Source of the DNA: Candidatus Methanophagales archaeon
Lineage (GTDB): Archaea; Halobacteriota; Syntropharchaeia; Alkanophagales; Methanospirareceae
Direction of reading: 5' to 3'
Assembly: GCA_030612835.1 (NCBI GenBank)
Contig: JAUWND010000004.1
Location: 1 to 40,781 of the forward strand
DNA length: 40,781 nucleotides
The position numbers and the translations under genes were made by a program. The notes below the pieces were generated by a model. The model ran no database searches. It saw nothing but the letters and a program-made list of their open reading frames with translations, and was not told the origin of the DNA. Shown piece after piece: positions 31,090 to 38,640 of the stretch; positions within the stretch are counted from its first letter, which is position 1; each line of letters starts with the position of its first letter.

Positions 31090-31800
31090 ATGACAGGTTT
31101 AAATGGCATTTTTGAGGATCGATTTGGAGATGTTCTTACAGCAGCGAAAGAAAGCGAGCTTCGGTGTTTACAAGGTAAGCGGTGGGATGGGAATGCTGTA
31201 CTGATTGTTGTAGATGCCGCATTGGATTCGGTTGGATTGCACTACTTCAATATAGTTGTGCCACGAGTTAAGCGCTTTTACAACGATTACGTGAAGACGG
31301 ACGAGCTAAGCACTTTTAATGCCTTTTCAACGCTTTCTACAGAAGATGCGCGGTTGAGAGAGATAATGAATAACAAGCGTGTTTGGCAGGTAGCAATACG
31401 TATATGTCGCGTTTTAAGTAGCATTAAAATACGTAAGGGTTTGGATACTGATTTTGATGCGGTGCGGTACTGGGCGGAGCATGCAATGGTTAAGGATTGG
31501 CGAAATGATGAAATAGGGAAGATTAACGGTGTCGGACTGATAACATTTCAGTATCTGCGAATGCAAGCCGGTATAGATACAAGCGTGCCGGACAAAATAA
31601 TAAAGCGGGTGCTGGAACGAGAGTTAGGAGTACATGCGAATAATGATTTACTGTTCATCGACGAGATGGCACAGTTATCAAAAGCGATAGGCTATTCGCA
31701 AATAATGATCTGCTGGGCTATTTGGTTCCGGGAATTAAATATAAAAAAAAACACCGAAAAAAATTCTTGTGCTAATCTTGTGGAATCTCGTGGTTTTTAA
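31090..31800 (+). CDS. Unknown protein with a possible HhH-like segment; C-terminus rewritten by a repeat
   Basis: This protein has 236 residues and is mostly helical. Residues about 143-175 (KINGVGLITFQYLRMQAGID then TSVPDKIIKRVL) resemble the HhH-GPD layout, with a GVG hairpin and a PD pair placed like the glycosylase DTH region, but I do not recognise a named family. A TATA box (ACATATAAAAAG) and ribosome site (GAAAGGGG) precede ATG 31090. The last ~15 residues (NSCANLVESRGF) and the stop are encoded by a half copy of the repeat family at 31764-31797, so the original C-terminus was probably replaced or extended. It is divergent from the EndoIII-like gene. Confidence 0.6.
   Translation: MTGLNGIFEDRFGDVLTAAKESELRCLQGKRWDGNAVLIVVDAALDSVGLHYFNIVVPRVKRFYNDYVKTDELSTFNAFSTLSTEDARLREIMNNKRVWQVAIRICRVLSSIKIRKGLDTDFDAVRYWAEHAMVKDWRNDEIGKINGVGLITFQYLRMQAGIDTSVPDKIIKRVLERELGVHANNDLLFIDEMAQLSKAIGYSQIMICWAIWFRELNIKKNTEKNSCANLVESRGF
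31764..31797. repeat. Solo half copy of the cassette-end repeat inside a gene's 3' end
   Basis: The complement reads AAAACCACGAGATTCCACAA and then GATTAGCACAAGAA, matching the ends at 28491 and 37551. No opposite arm is found nearby. It supplies the final codons of the 31090 gene. Confidence 0.7.
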
Positions 31801-31863
31801 AATCCGCTATACAAATACTTCTTTTTAATATATATTATATTTAATATCTATCTGTATTGAGCC

Positions 31864-33084
31864 ATGAAAGAATATGAAGTCGAATGCATAAGATGCGGTG
31901 CGCACTACACGAAGGAAGACGTAGTATACACGTGCAGGAAATGCGATGGACTGCTGAATATAAAATACGACTATTCGGAGATAGACCCGAAACAAGTGGT
32001 GAACGCGAAAGGAGAAGGCGTATGGAAATATCGTACGTTATTGCCTTTTAGTAACGAGACAGAACAGGTAACAATAAACGAAGGGAACACGCCTTTGTAT
32101 AGATGCGACCGACTCGCTAAATCGATTGGCATCAGCGATTTATGGGTGAAACATGAAGGTCTGAACCCATCAGGGTCGTTCAAAGACCGTGGGATGACCG
32201 TAGGCGTAACGAAAGCGGTAGAATTGGGTGTGGGCGGTGTAGCATGTGCATCCACCGGTAATACCTCTGCATCACTTGCCATCTTTGCAGCAAAGGCAGA
32301 TCTCCCTTGCTTTGTCCTGCTACCAAAAGGTAAAGTAGCCTTAGGGAAAGTAGCACAGGCGATGATGCACGGTGCAAAAGTGTTCTCGTTAAGAGGTAAC
32401 TTTGATGATGCTCTACGTATTGTCCGTGTTTTATGCGAGGAAGAGAACCTTTATTTATTGAATTCCGTGAATCCGTATCGGTTGGAAGGGCAGAAGACGA
32501 TAGCGTTTGAAGTATCGGAAAAGCTTGAATGGAACGTTCCAGACCGTCTTATTCTGCCAGTTGGGAATGCCGGTAACATAAGTGCGATATTCAAAGGCTT
32601 TTCTGAGTTGAACATTTTGGGCATAACAGACGAGATTCCGAAGATGACGGGCATTCAAGCAGCGGGTGCGAAACCAGTAGTGGATGCCTTTAAAGCGGCT
32701 AAAGCTGAGATAACTCCAGAAGCTAACCCGGAAACCATTGCATCTGCAATACGAATAGGCGACCCCGTGAATGCGGCAAAGGCTTTGCACGCCATTAGAG
32801 ATTCCGGTGGTGTCGCGGAATCAGTGACGGACGATGAGATAACAGAAGCGCAGTTGGAATTAGCACGGGTAGAGGGCATTGGCGTAGAGCCTGCAAGTGC
32901 AGCTTCAATCGCAGGCCTGAAGAAATTAGTCGAACTGGGAGAGATAGCGAAAGATGAGCGAGTTGTTTGTATTACCACCGGTCATCTATTGAAGGACCCG
33001 GAACGTGTGATAAGCATATGTGAAGCACCGATAGAGGTGGATGCGGATATAAATGTGCTGCGTAAGATGTTGAGGGCGGTATAA
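31864..33084 (+). CDS. thrC: Threonine synthase
   Basis: This protein has 406 residues, normal for archaeal ThrC. The N-terminal zinc-ribbon-like part has two Cys pairs (CIRCGAHY and CRKCDGLL). The PLP lysine is K107 in NPSGSFKDRG; the phosphate-binding loop follows (ACASTGNTSASLA), and the late VEPASAASIAGL is typical of fold type II enzymes. It converts O-phosphohomoserine to threonine. A TATA-rich box (TTAATATATATTATATTTAA, from 31825) is centred 28 bases before ATG, suggesting a leaderless or nearly leaderless message. Related enzymes such as cysteate synthase share the fold, but the zinc-ribbon start and motifs favour ThrC. Confidence 0.9.
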   Translation: MKEYEVECIRCGAHYTKEDVVYTCRKCDGLLNIKYDYSEIDPKQVVNAKGEGVWKYRTLLPFSNETEQVTINEGNTPLYRCDRLAKSIGISDLWVKHEGLNPSGSFKDRGMTVGVTKAVELGVGGVACASTGNTSASLAIFAAKADLPCFVLLPKGKVALGKVAQAMMHGAKVFSLRGNFDDALRIVRVLCEEENLYLLNSVNPYRLEGQKTIAFEVSEKLEWNVPDRLILPVGNAGNISAIFKGFSELNILGITDEIPKMTGIQAAGAKPVVDAFKAAKAEITPEANPETIASAIRIGDPVNAAKALHAIRDSGGVAESVTDDEITEAQLELARVEGIGVEPASAASIAGLKKLVELGEIAKDERVVCITTGHLLKDPERVISICEAPIEVDADINVLRKMLRAV

Positions 33085-33150
33085 GGAGGATATGCGTCAG
33101 CGGTCGGTTAAAGAACAAGAAAGCATAATATCCAACTAAAATCAATTATT

Positions 33151-33258
33151 GACACAGATTAACACTAAAACTTTTTAGAAAAAAGTTTTACCAAAAGCCA
33201 ATTTCTTTGGTAAAGTTTTTAAAACTTTTTTAAAGAAAGGTTTGTGTAAATCTGCGTC
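33151..33258. repeat. MITE-like inverted-repeat pair downstream of thrC
   Basis: Left arm GACACAGATTAACACTAAAA, right arm TTTGTGTAAATCTGCGTCC. Between them are nested hairpins (CTTTTTAGAAAAAAG and TTTACCAAAAG...CTTTGGTAAA). There is no gene inside. Confidence 0.6.
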
Positions 33259-33320
33259 CTAAATTAAATTTATTTATGGGTAGAAGTTATACTTCATAAA
33301 ATAAACACTGAAAACGGAAA

Positions 33321-34310
33321 ATGAGCGTCACAATAACTTCACCAAGCAGACTCCATTTCGCACTTATAGACTTGAACGGTGAGCTTGGACGAGTAGATGG
33401 AGGAATAGGGGTAGCATTGAATGAACCCTCTTTGGAAGTAGCGGTATCTGCAGTAGATAACGATCAGATGGAAGCGGAAGAAGTTGTTTCTATATTAGAA
33501 CAGATAAGAAGTAGAATAGAGCTAAGAGCGAATTACCACGTAAAGATATTGAAGAAGTTACCATCACATGTGGGCTTGGGCTCCAGGACACAATTATCAC
33601 TAAGCGTGGCAAAAGCGATAAACGTGCTGGAAGGCCGAAGCGATAACGCGGTAGAATTAGCAAAACTGGTGGGTAGGGGTGGCACTTCCGGGATAGGCGT
33701 GGCGGCATTCGATAAAGGCGGGTTCATCTTAGATGGCGGTCATGTGTTTCGGAATGATAAGAGCCTGAAGAACGTGAAGGGGCTAAAAACGGGCTTCCTC
33801 CCTTCTTCGGCATCTAACGTGCCGCCACCACCGGTCCTCTTTCAGCATCCGCTACCCGAAGACTGGTTCTTTGTCATTGCAATACCACAAGTGAAAAGGG
33901 GCGCACATGGACCTGAAGAGCTAGAGATTTTCAAGCGGTGCTGCCCCATAGAGCGCGAAGAGGTGGAAAAAGTATGCCGGATTCTGCTTATGCAGACGTT
34001 ACCTTCCGTGCTTGAGAATGATATAGCAACATTTGCAGAGAGTCTAACAATGTTACAGCAGGTAGGGTTCAAGAGAATAGAGCTAAAGCTACAGCATGAA
34101 ATAATAAATGAGCTTTTCCACTTCTTCGATGCTCATGCCCTGGGGTATGGTATCTCCTCTTTTGGCCCTGTAACGTATGCAATAGTGAAAAGCGAGAAGA
34201 GAGCAAAAGAGCTCGCTGCGGCGACAAAAGCATTCCTGGATCAAAAGGCGATGCCCGCTTTAGTCTCTTATTCAAATACAAATAATACTGGCTATGGGGT
34301 GAGATACTAA
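33321..34310 (+). CDS. mptG: Beta-ribofuranosylaminobenzene 5'-phosphate synthase (beta-RFAP synthase)
   Basis: This protein has 329 residues of the GHMP-kinase fold. The N-terminus SPSRLHFALIDLNGELGRVD then GGIGVAL is the family hallmark, followed by a GHMP-type glycine-rich loop (LPSHVGLGSRTQL) and GRGGTSGIGVAAFDKGGFI. The enzyme condenses 4-hydroxybenzoate or p-aminobenzoate with PRPP, releasing CO2 and diphosphate, in the first committed step of the tetrahydromethanopterin arm. The gene therefore marks an organism using methanopterin C1 carriers: a methanogen, a methane oxidiser or a relative. Starts at ATG 33321. Confidence 0.92.
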   Translation: MSVTITSPSRLHFALIDLNGELGRVDGGIGVALNEPSLEVAVSAVDNDQMEAEEVVSILEQIRSRIELRANYHVKILKKLPSHVGLGSRTQLSLSVAKAINVLEGRSDNAVELAKLVGRGGTSGIGVAAFDKGGFILDGGHVFRNDKSLKNVKGLKTGFLPSSASNVPPPPVLFQHPLPEDWFFVIAIPQVKRGAHGPEELEIFKRCCPIEREEVEKVCRILLMQTLPSVLENDIATFAESLTMLQQVGFKRIELKLQHEIINELFHFFDAHALGYGISSFGPVTYAIVKSEKRAKELAAATKAFLDQKAMPALVSYSNTNNTGYGVRY

Positions 34311-34328
34311 CGAGTTCCCCTTTTTAGT

Positions 34329-34439
34329 AACCACAAGATTACACGGATTTTCACGAGAAATGTTGAAGATGCAAGATCCAAGTCAAACAGGTATCATGTA
34401 TCCAGTGTCATTTTCTTGTCTTAATCTCGTGGCTTTTAA
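34329..34439. repeat. MITE-like inverted-repeat pair downstream of mptG
   Basis: Left arm AACCACAAGATTACACGGAT begins 19 bases after the mptG stop; the right arm ends TTAATCTCGTGGCTTTTAAC. The filler includes AAGATGCAAGATCCAAG-type sequence like that near 29090. Confidence 0.65.
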
Positions 34440-34443
34440 CCAA

Positions 34444-34481
34444 TTTTGCACTTTGCACTTTGCATTTTGCATTTTGCATTT
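34444..34481. repeat. Heptamer tandem repeat TTTGCA(C/T)
   Basis: Five consecutive units: TTTGCAC twice, then TTTGCAT three times. It lies between the repeat pair and the argB terminator. Confidence 0.85.
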
Positions 34482-34515
34482 AATTACTCAAAATCCTACG
34501 GATTTTGAGTAATTA
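34481..34515. terminator. 16-base perfect hairpin at the argB stop, probable two-way terminator
   Basis: TAATTACTCAAAATCC and GGATTTTGAGTAATTA are exact complements with a TAC loop. The argB stop codon (TAA at 34513-34515, minus strand) is inside the right arm. mptG and argB converge here. T-rich sequence follows on the left side for the argB transcript (AAATGCAAAATGCAAAA region). Confidence 0.6.
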
Positions 34516-35385
34516 CGTTATCCCTTCGATCATCGTCCCAATACCACGATCAGTGAATAATTCGAGCAAAATGGAATGTGGTTCCCGACCATTAATAATA
34601 TGCGTAGTAACGCCGCCGGAAGCCGCTTTCAAACCCGCTTCTACTTTTGGTATCATCCCCTCGCCGATAATTTTAGTTGCTATAAGCTCTTCTATTTCCG
34701 CGGCTGTTACTTGCGAGATCAAAGTAGAAAAGTCCGCGGGATCACGCATCAAACCAGGAACATCAGTGAGTAATACCAGCTTCTTTGCCTTTATTGCACA
34801 CGCCATCTCGCCGGCTACCAAATCAGCATTCACGTTAAGGCTGTTTCCCGCCCCATCCACCGCTATTGGCGATATAACGGGAATATAATCCTTGTCCGCA
34901 GTTATATTTAGTATTTCTGCGTTTATCTTCTCTATCTCACCCACCCAGCCGAGGTCAACTTCTAGTTCCACGCCTTCGACTTTATGCTTCTGCTTCTTCT
35001 TCGCTACGATCAACTTGCCATCGTTACCTGATAAACCAATACCCTTACCACCATGTTTCCCGATAAGAGATACTATACGCTCATTGATGCTGCCTACAAG
35101 CACCATACTAGCTATTTCCATTGTTTCGTCATCGGTAATGCGAAGCCCCCCGATAAATTTGGGCTTCTTGCCCAGTCGCTCCATTATCCGCGTTATTTCC
35201 GGACCACCGCCATGCACCACGATGGGCGATATTCCAACGAATCTAAGCAGTACCAGGTCTTGCGTGATGCTATCCATAATGCTTTCGTTTACTAACGCAT
35301 GTCCGCCTATCTTTATCACTACTTTCGAGCCGTAGAACTCACGGATATATGGTAGCGCCTCTATCAGGATTTCCTCTTTCTTCAT
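34513..35385 (-). CDS. argB: Acetylglutamate kinase
   Basis: This protein has 290 residues, an amino-acid kinase fold. It phosphorylates N-acetylglutamate in arginine synthesis. Motifs: VVIKIGGHALVN (Gly-rich phosphate site with Lys), ISPIVVHGGGPEITRIM, GGLRITDDETMEIASMVL (acetylglutamate side), GLSGNDG, and the late KLVLLTDVPGLM and GEGMIPKVEAGLKAA. These separate it from the related LysZ or LysW-dependent kinases, although in archaea that alternative cannot be fully excluded. The start overlaps the hemB stop by 4 bases (ATGA), so it is translationally coupled to hemB. The stop is within a terminator hairpin. Confidence 0.92.
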   Translation of the reverse strand: MKKEEILIEALPYIREFYGSKVVIKIGGHALVNESIMDSITQDLVLLRFVGISPIVVHGGGPEITRIMERLGKKPKFIGGLRITDDETMEIASMVLVGSINERIVSLIGKHGGKGIGLSGNDGKLIVAKKKQKHKVEGVELEVDLGWVGEIEKINAEILNITADKDYIPVISPIAVDGAGNSLNVNADLVAGEMACAIKAKKLVLLTDVPGLMRDPADFSTLISQVTAAEIEELIATKIIGEGMIPKVEAGLKAASGGVTTHIINGREPHSILLELFTDRGIGTMIEGIT

Positions 35386-36341
35386 GTCTTTAATACCTTT
35401 GCAGCTTCTTTCGCGAAATAAGTGATAATCAAATCAGCACCTGCTCGCTTTATCGCTGTTAAGCCTTCCATCATTACGTCATTGTGATTTAAATATCCCT
35501 TCTCGGATGCAGCTTTTAGCATTGCATACTCGCCACTGACGCTATAAGCCGCCAGCGGAACATCAAACCTTGCACGAACCTTAGAGATAATGTCGAGATA
35601 TAAAAGAGCGGGTTTCACCATTACGATGTCCGCACCCTCTTGTATGTCCAGTTCCACTTCCCGGAGCGCTTCCCGTGCATTAGCAAACGCCATCTGGTAA
35701 CTGCTCCGGTCACCGAATTGGAAGCCCGAATCGGCCGCCTCGCGGAAAGGGCCGTATAAAGCTGAATTGTATTTCGCTGCATATGACATGATAGCAGTAT
35801 CAGAGAAGCCCTCGTCGTCTAGTTTCGCTCTTATCGCCTTTACCATACCGTCCATCATGCCAGAAGGGGCGACAATGTCCGCACCCGATTGCGCTTGACT
35901 TACCGCTATCTTGCCCAGCACTTCCAGTGTGGGGTCATTGAGCACTTGCCCATCCTCTATAAGCCCGCAATGCCCTTGTGTTGTGTACTCACAAAGACAT
36001 AGATCGGTAATAATAACAATATCATCAATATCCTGCTTTATTCGTCTAACAGCGCGTTGTACCACACCTTCGTTATTGAATGCTTCACTTCCTGTTTCAT
36101 TCTTACTCGCAGGTATTCCAAACAGCAGCACCGATTTTATACCCAGCGAACGTGCTTCTGAGACCTCATTTACTACTCCTTCTATTGGGTGTCTATACTG
36201 CCCGGGCATGGACTCAATCGGTTTTTTGGCTGCTATTGTCTCGTCAATGAACAACGGGAGAATCAAGTCGTCTACGGAAACCCTGCTTTCTGTTAATAGC
36301 TTCAAACCTCTCAAACGCCTCAGCCTAACTTTTGGGTACAT
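35382..36341 (-). CDS. hemB: Porphobilinogen synthase (delta-aminolevulinate dehydratase)
   Basis: This protein has 319 residues. It joins two aminolevulinates to porphobilinogen, the common start of haem, F430, sirohaem and corrin rings. The zinc site is visible in DLCLCEYTTQGHCG (three Cys), so it is the zinc-dependent type. The Schiff-base lysines are in SYAAKYNSALYGPF and DIVMVKPALLYLD; RSSYQM follows the flexible lid region. It has a strong ribosome site AGGAGG 13-14 bases upstream of the ATG. It is the first gene of a pair with argB. It links to the cobalamin genes and CobN-like system by pathway, not by distance. Confidence 0.95.
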   Translation of the reverse strand: MYPKVRLRRLRGLKLLTESRVSVDDLILPLFIDETIAAKKPIESMPGQYRHPIEGVVNEVSEARSLGIKSVLLFGIPASKNETGSEAFNNEGVVQRAVRRIKQDIDDIVIITDLCLCEYTTQGHCGLIEDGQVLNDPTLEVLGKIAVSQAQSGADIVAPSGMMDGMVKAIRAKLDDEGFSDTAIMSYAAKYNSALYGPFREAADSGFQFGDRSSYQMAFANAREALREVELDIQEGADIVMVKPALLYLDIISKVRARFDVPLAAYSVSGEYAMLKAASEKGYLNHNDVMMEGLTAIKRAGADLIITYFAKEAAKVLKT

Positions 36342-36415
36342 CTATTTATCCAGAACCTCCTAATAAAGTATAAAGAAAGTATGACTAAAAAAACCTTTCT
36401 TTTGAGCATAGATAA

Positions 36416-37510
36416 ATGATAATAGGTTTCCTCATCAATCCGATAGCGGGAATGGGCGGATCGGTAGGACTAAAAGGAACGGACGGACTGGTAGAGGAAG
36501 CGCTGATAAGGGGTGCTAAACCGATAGCATTAGAACGAGCGAAGAAATGCATGGATGCGCTAAATACCGACTATTTTATTCTCACTTGCTCGGGCGAGAT
36601 GGGCGAAGAAGCAGTAATAAAGCAGAGCTATGACGTGGTATACTCGTTCGATGGAATGAGCACGAGAGAAGATACAAAGAACGCATGTAAGCTATTTTTG
36701 GATAACGGGGTAGAGCTACTGCTGTTCTGTGGTGGTGACGGAACGGCAAGGAATGTATACAGCGTAATCGGAAAAGAGATCCCGATATTAGGTATCCCTG
36801 CGGGTGTGAAGATGCACTCAGCGGTATTTGCGATAACGCCAAAGAGTGCCGCGAAATTAGTCGAGCATTTTGTAAATATCAAATCAGAATTGCGTGATGC
36901 CGAGGTAATGGATACTGATGAGGATGCATACAGGCGAAACGAGCTGCAGATGAAGGTATTTGGGTATGCACGCACACCCTATGAGCCGGTTCTAGTACAG
37001 CAGGGTAAAAGCCTGTTCCAGAGTGTGGGTGAAGAGAGAGCGAAGGATGAGATTGCAAGATTCGCATCTGAGTTCATGATTCACGATGAGCTTTACATCT
37101 TAGGTGCCGGAACGACAATCCATAAAATCGCGGAGTTGCTTGGCTTGGGCGAGGAGAAGACGTTACTTGGTGTGGACGCAGTGAAAGAAGGAGAATTAGT
37201 CGGGAAAGATATGAACGAGCGTGAATTGATGCTGTTATTGGAGCAGGAGAAGAAAGCGAAGATAATGGTTAGTCCTATTGGCGCGCAGGGGTTCGTATTT
37301 GGACGTGGTAGTCAGCAGATAAGTGCAAAAGTGATAGAAACGGTCGGTGCGGAGAATGTAATTGTGCTTGCGACGCCGCACAAACTGAGTGAAACGCCGG
37401 TTCTTATGGTTGATACGGGCAGTGAGGAGCTGGACGAAAAGTTGAGTGGGTATATGAGTGTTGTTTGTGGCTATCGAATGGCGCAGAGGAAGGAAGTGAG
37501 AAAGGGGTGA
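36416..37510 (+). CDS. ATP-NAD kinase family protein (COG3199-like)
   Basis: This protein has 364 residues. The N-terminus IIGFLINPIAGMGGSVGLKG and the motif LLFCGGDGTARNVYSVIG (GGDGT, about 104-108), with LGIPAGVKMHSAVFA later, define the NAD-kinase/diacylglycerol-kinase superfamily. It is longer than classic NAD kinase and has an extra C-terminal domain (VLATPHKLSETPVLMVDTGS), as in the archaeal AcoX-like or predicted ATP-NAD kinase group. Phosphorylation of NAD is likely but not assured. It is divergent from hemB, with 74 bases between the starts containing a TATA-like AAGTATAAAG. Confidence 0.82.
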   Translation: MIIGFLINPIAGMGGSVGLKGTDGLVEEALIRGAKPIALERAKKCMDALNTDYFILTCSGEMGEEAVIKQSYDVVYSFDGMSTREDTKNACKLFLDNGVELLLFCGGDGTARNVYSVIGKEIPILGIPAGVKMHSAVFAITPKSAAKLVEHFVNIKSELRDAEVMDTDEDAYRRNELQMKVFGYARTPYEPVLVQQGKSLFQSVGEERAKDEIARFASEFMIHDELYILGAGTTIHKIAELLGLGEEKTLLGVDAVKEGELVGKDMNERELMLLLEQEKKAKIMVSPIGAQGFVFGRGSQQISAKVIETVGAENVIVLATPHKLSETPVLMVDTGSEELDEKLSGYMSVVCGYRMAQRKEVRKG

Positions 37511-37550
37511 AAGGAAGAAGTGATTTCTATTCGCAAGATAGTTAATCTTA

Positions 37551-37691
37551 AAAACCACGAGATTACACAAGATTAACACAAACCTTTTTGCAAGCAAAAA
37601 GCTTTACCAAAAAACCTATTTGTTTTTCTTTTAGCACAGGCTAAATTTTCTTTTTGTAAAAAAGAAAAAGTGTTGTGTAATCTTGTGGTTT
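37551..37691. repeat. MITE-like inverted-repeat pair with a nested hairpin repeat
   Basis: Left arm AAAACCACGAGATTACACAA, right arm GTGTAATCTTGTGGTTTGC. Inside is a second repeat, at 37623-37674, which also exists alone at 2314-2366, so one element has inserted in another. It lies 41 bases after the ATP-NAD-kinase-like gene. Confidence 0.75.
37623..37674. repeat. Dispersed hairpin repeat, copy 2
   Basis: Nearly identical to 2314-2366 (TTTTTCTTTTAGCACAGGCT and on), nested in the inverted-repeat pair 37551-37691. Confidence 0.75.
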
Positions 37692-37710
37692 GCTAAACAT
37701 CCATGAAAAA

Positions 37711-37719
37711 TATTTAAAT
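37711..37719 (+). promoter_or_regulatory. TATA box for the 37743 gene
   Basis: TATTTAAAT is centred 28 bases before the ATG at 37743, and there is no ribosome site before the ATG. This fits a leaderless transcript. The box begins 20 bases after the end of the inverted-repeat element. Confidence 0.6.
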
Positions 37720-37742
37720 GCGATTGCCGGAAACATTGACTT

Positions 37743-38540
37743 ATGCCCTACGAGAAATTCAGGAAAGAGGTAGAGAGGATACTGGAAGAGAAAGCGGAAC
37801 CTGTTACATGGAACGAGATAAAGGCGAGTTCGACAAAGCTAAAACAGAAAGCGCCGTATCATGTATATGTGCAGAAGCTACAAGGTGACATCGGTCTGGT
37901 GCGATTCAAACGAGGCCAGAGAACAACTTGGGCATTACGGAAATGGTTTGAGGTAGGTAAGTTCCGGGAGCTCTTGCCCAAGAAGGTTCGGCTTACAATT
38001 CTCTATTCCAAAAAGGAGCATGCCATTGCAGCAAATGAATACTGGGAACTGAAGCGGATATATCCATTGAAAAACTGGCTGAACCGATGGGATGTGATAG
38101 AAGCGGACGTGGATGACTTCTTCCCTGAAGAGGACAAAAGACCAGAGAGCATAAGGCTAAAAGTAGAAGGGATGGAGTATCTACGAAGGATAGAAGATGT
38201 CGAAGAGCGGGTAAGAATTGTGGAAAAGATAGCAGAGAGTGGCGAATTCATGCATACCGATGCCTGGAAAGGGAAGACGCTGGGAATGACAAAGCCGAGA
38301 TTCCGGTGCTTTTACTTCTACAACGGCAAATGCCAGTTCTTTTGTGATCAGAGCGTTTGCGTGGGTCATGATATGGACGTGGAAGATGGCGGTCTAGAAA
38401 TAGAGGGCGATAAGACGTATTTCATCTTGGAAGCGGTAGAACGAGAAGGGGGCGAGTATATATGGAAGAAGAGGTATGTGGATTGGTGCATGAAGTCGGT
38501 GATTTCTATCACTGATCCGAGACAGCGGAGGTTGTTTTAA
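37743..38540 (+). CDS. Unknown protein with an N-terminal winged-helix-like part and C-terminal cysteines
   Basis: This protein has 265 residues; I do not recognise the family. Residues 1-65 (ERILEEKAEPVTWNEIKAS through GLVRFKRGQRTTWAL) look like a winged helix: helices followed by a beta hairpin with basic residues, so DNA or RNA binding is possible. The middle is charged and helical. The C-terminal part has cysteines and aromatic residues (RCFYFYNGKCQFFCDQSVCV) spaced C-x8-C-x3-C-x4-C, which could hold a metal. There is no signal peptide or membrane segment. The promoter suggests leaderless expression. It appears to be a single-gene unit. Confidence 0.65.
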   Translation: MPYEKFRKEVERILEEKAEPVTWNEIKASSTKLKQKAPYHVYVQKLQGDIGLVRFKRGQRTTWALRKWFEVGKFRELLPKKVRLTILYSKKEHAIAANEYWELKRIYPLKNWLNRWDVIEADVDDFFPEEDKRPESIRLKVEGMEYLRRIEDVEERVRIVEKIAESGEFMHTDAWKGKTLGMTKPRFRCFYFYNGKCQFFCDQSVCVGHDMDVEDGGLEIEGDKTYFILEAVEREGGEYIWKKRYVDWCMKSVISITDPRQRRLF

Positions 38541-38640
38541 GGCGAGTAGCTTAATATTTTTTTTATAATATTAATGATAATAAATTTGTCATATACACAA
38601 AAAAAGAAAACTATGATAAATCCTTTAAATATTAGGTAAT

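Noticed and set aside
480-37700. CRISPR array made of the CACAGATTACACAGATT repeats
   Set aside because: Copies are scattered over the window as inverted pairs, not direct repeats with regular spacers, and there are no cas genes.
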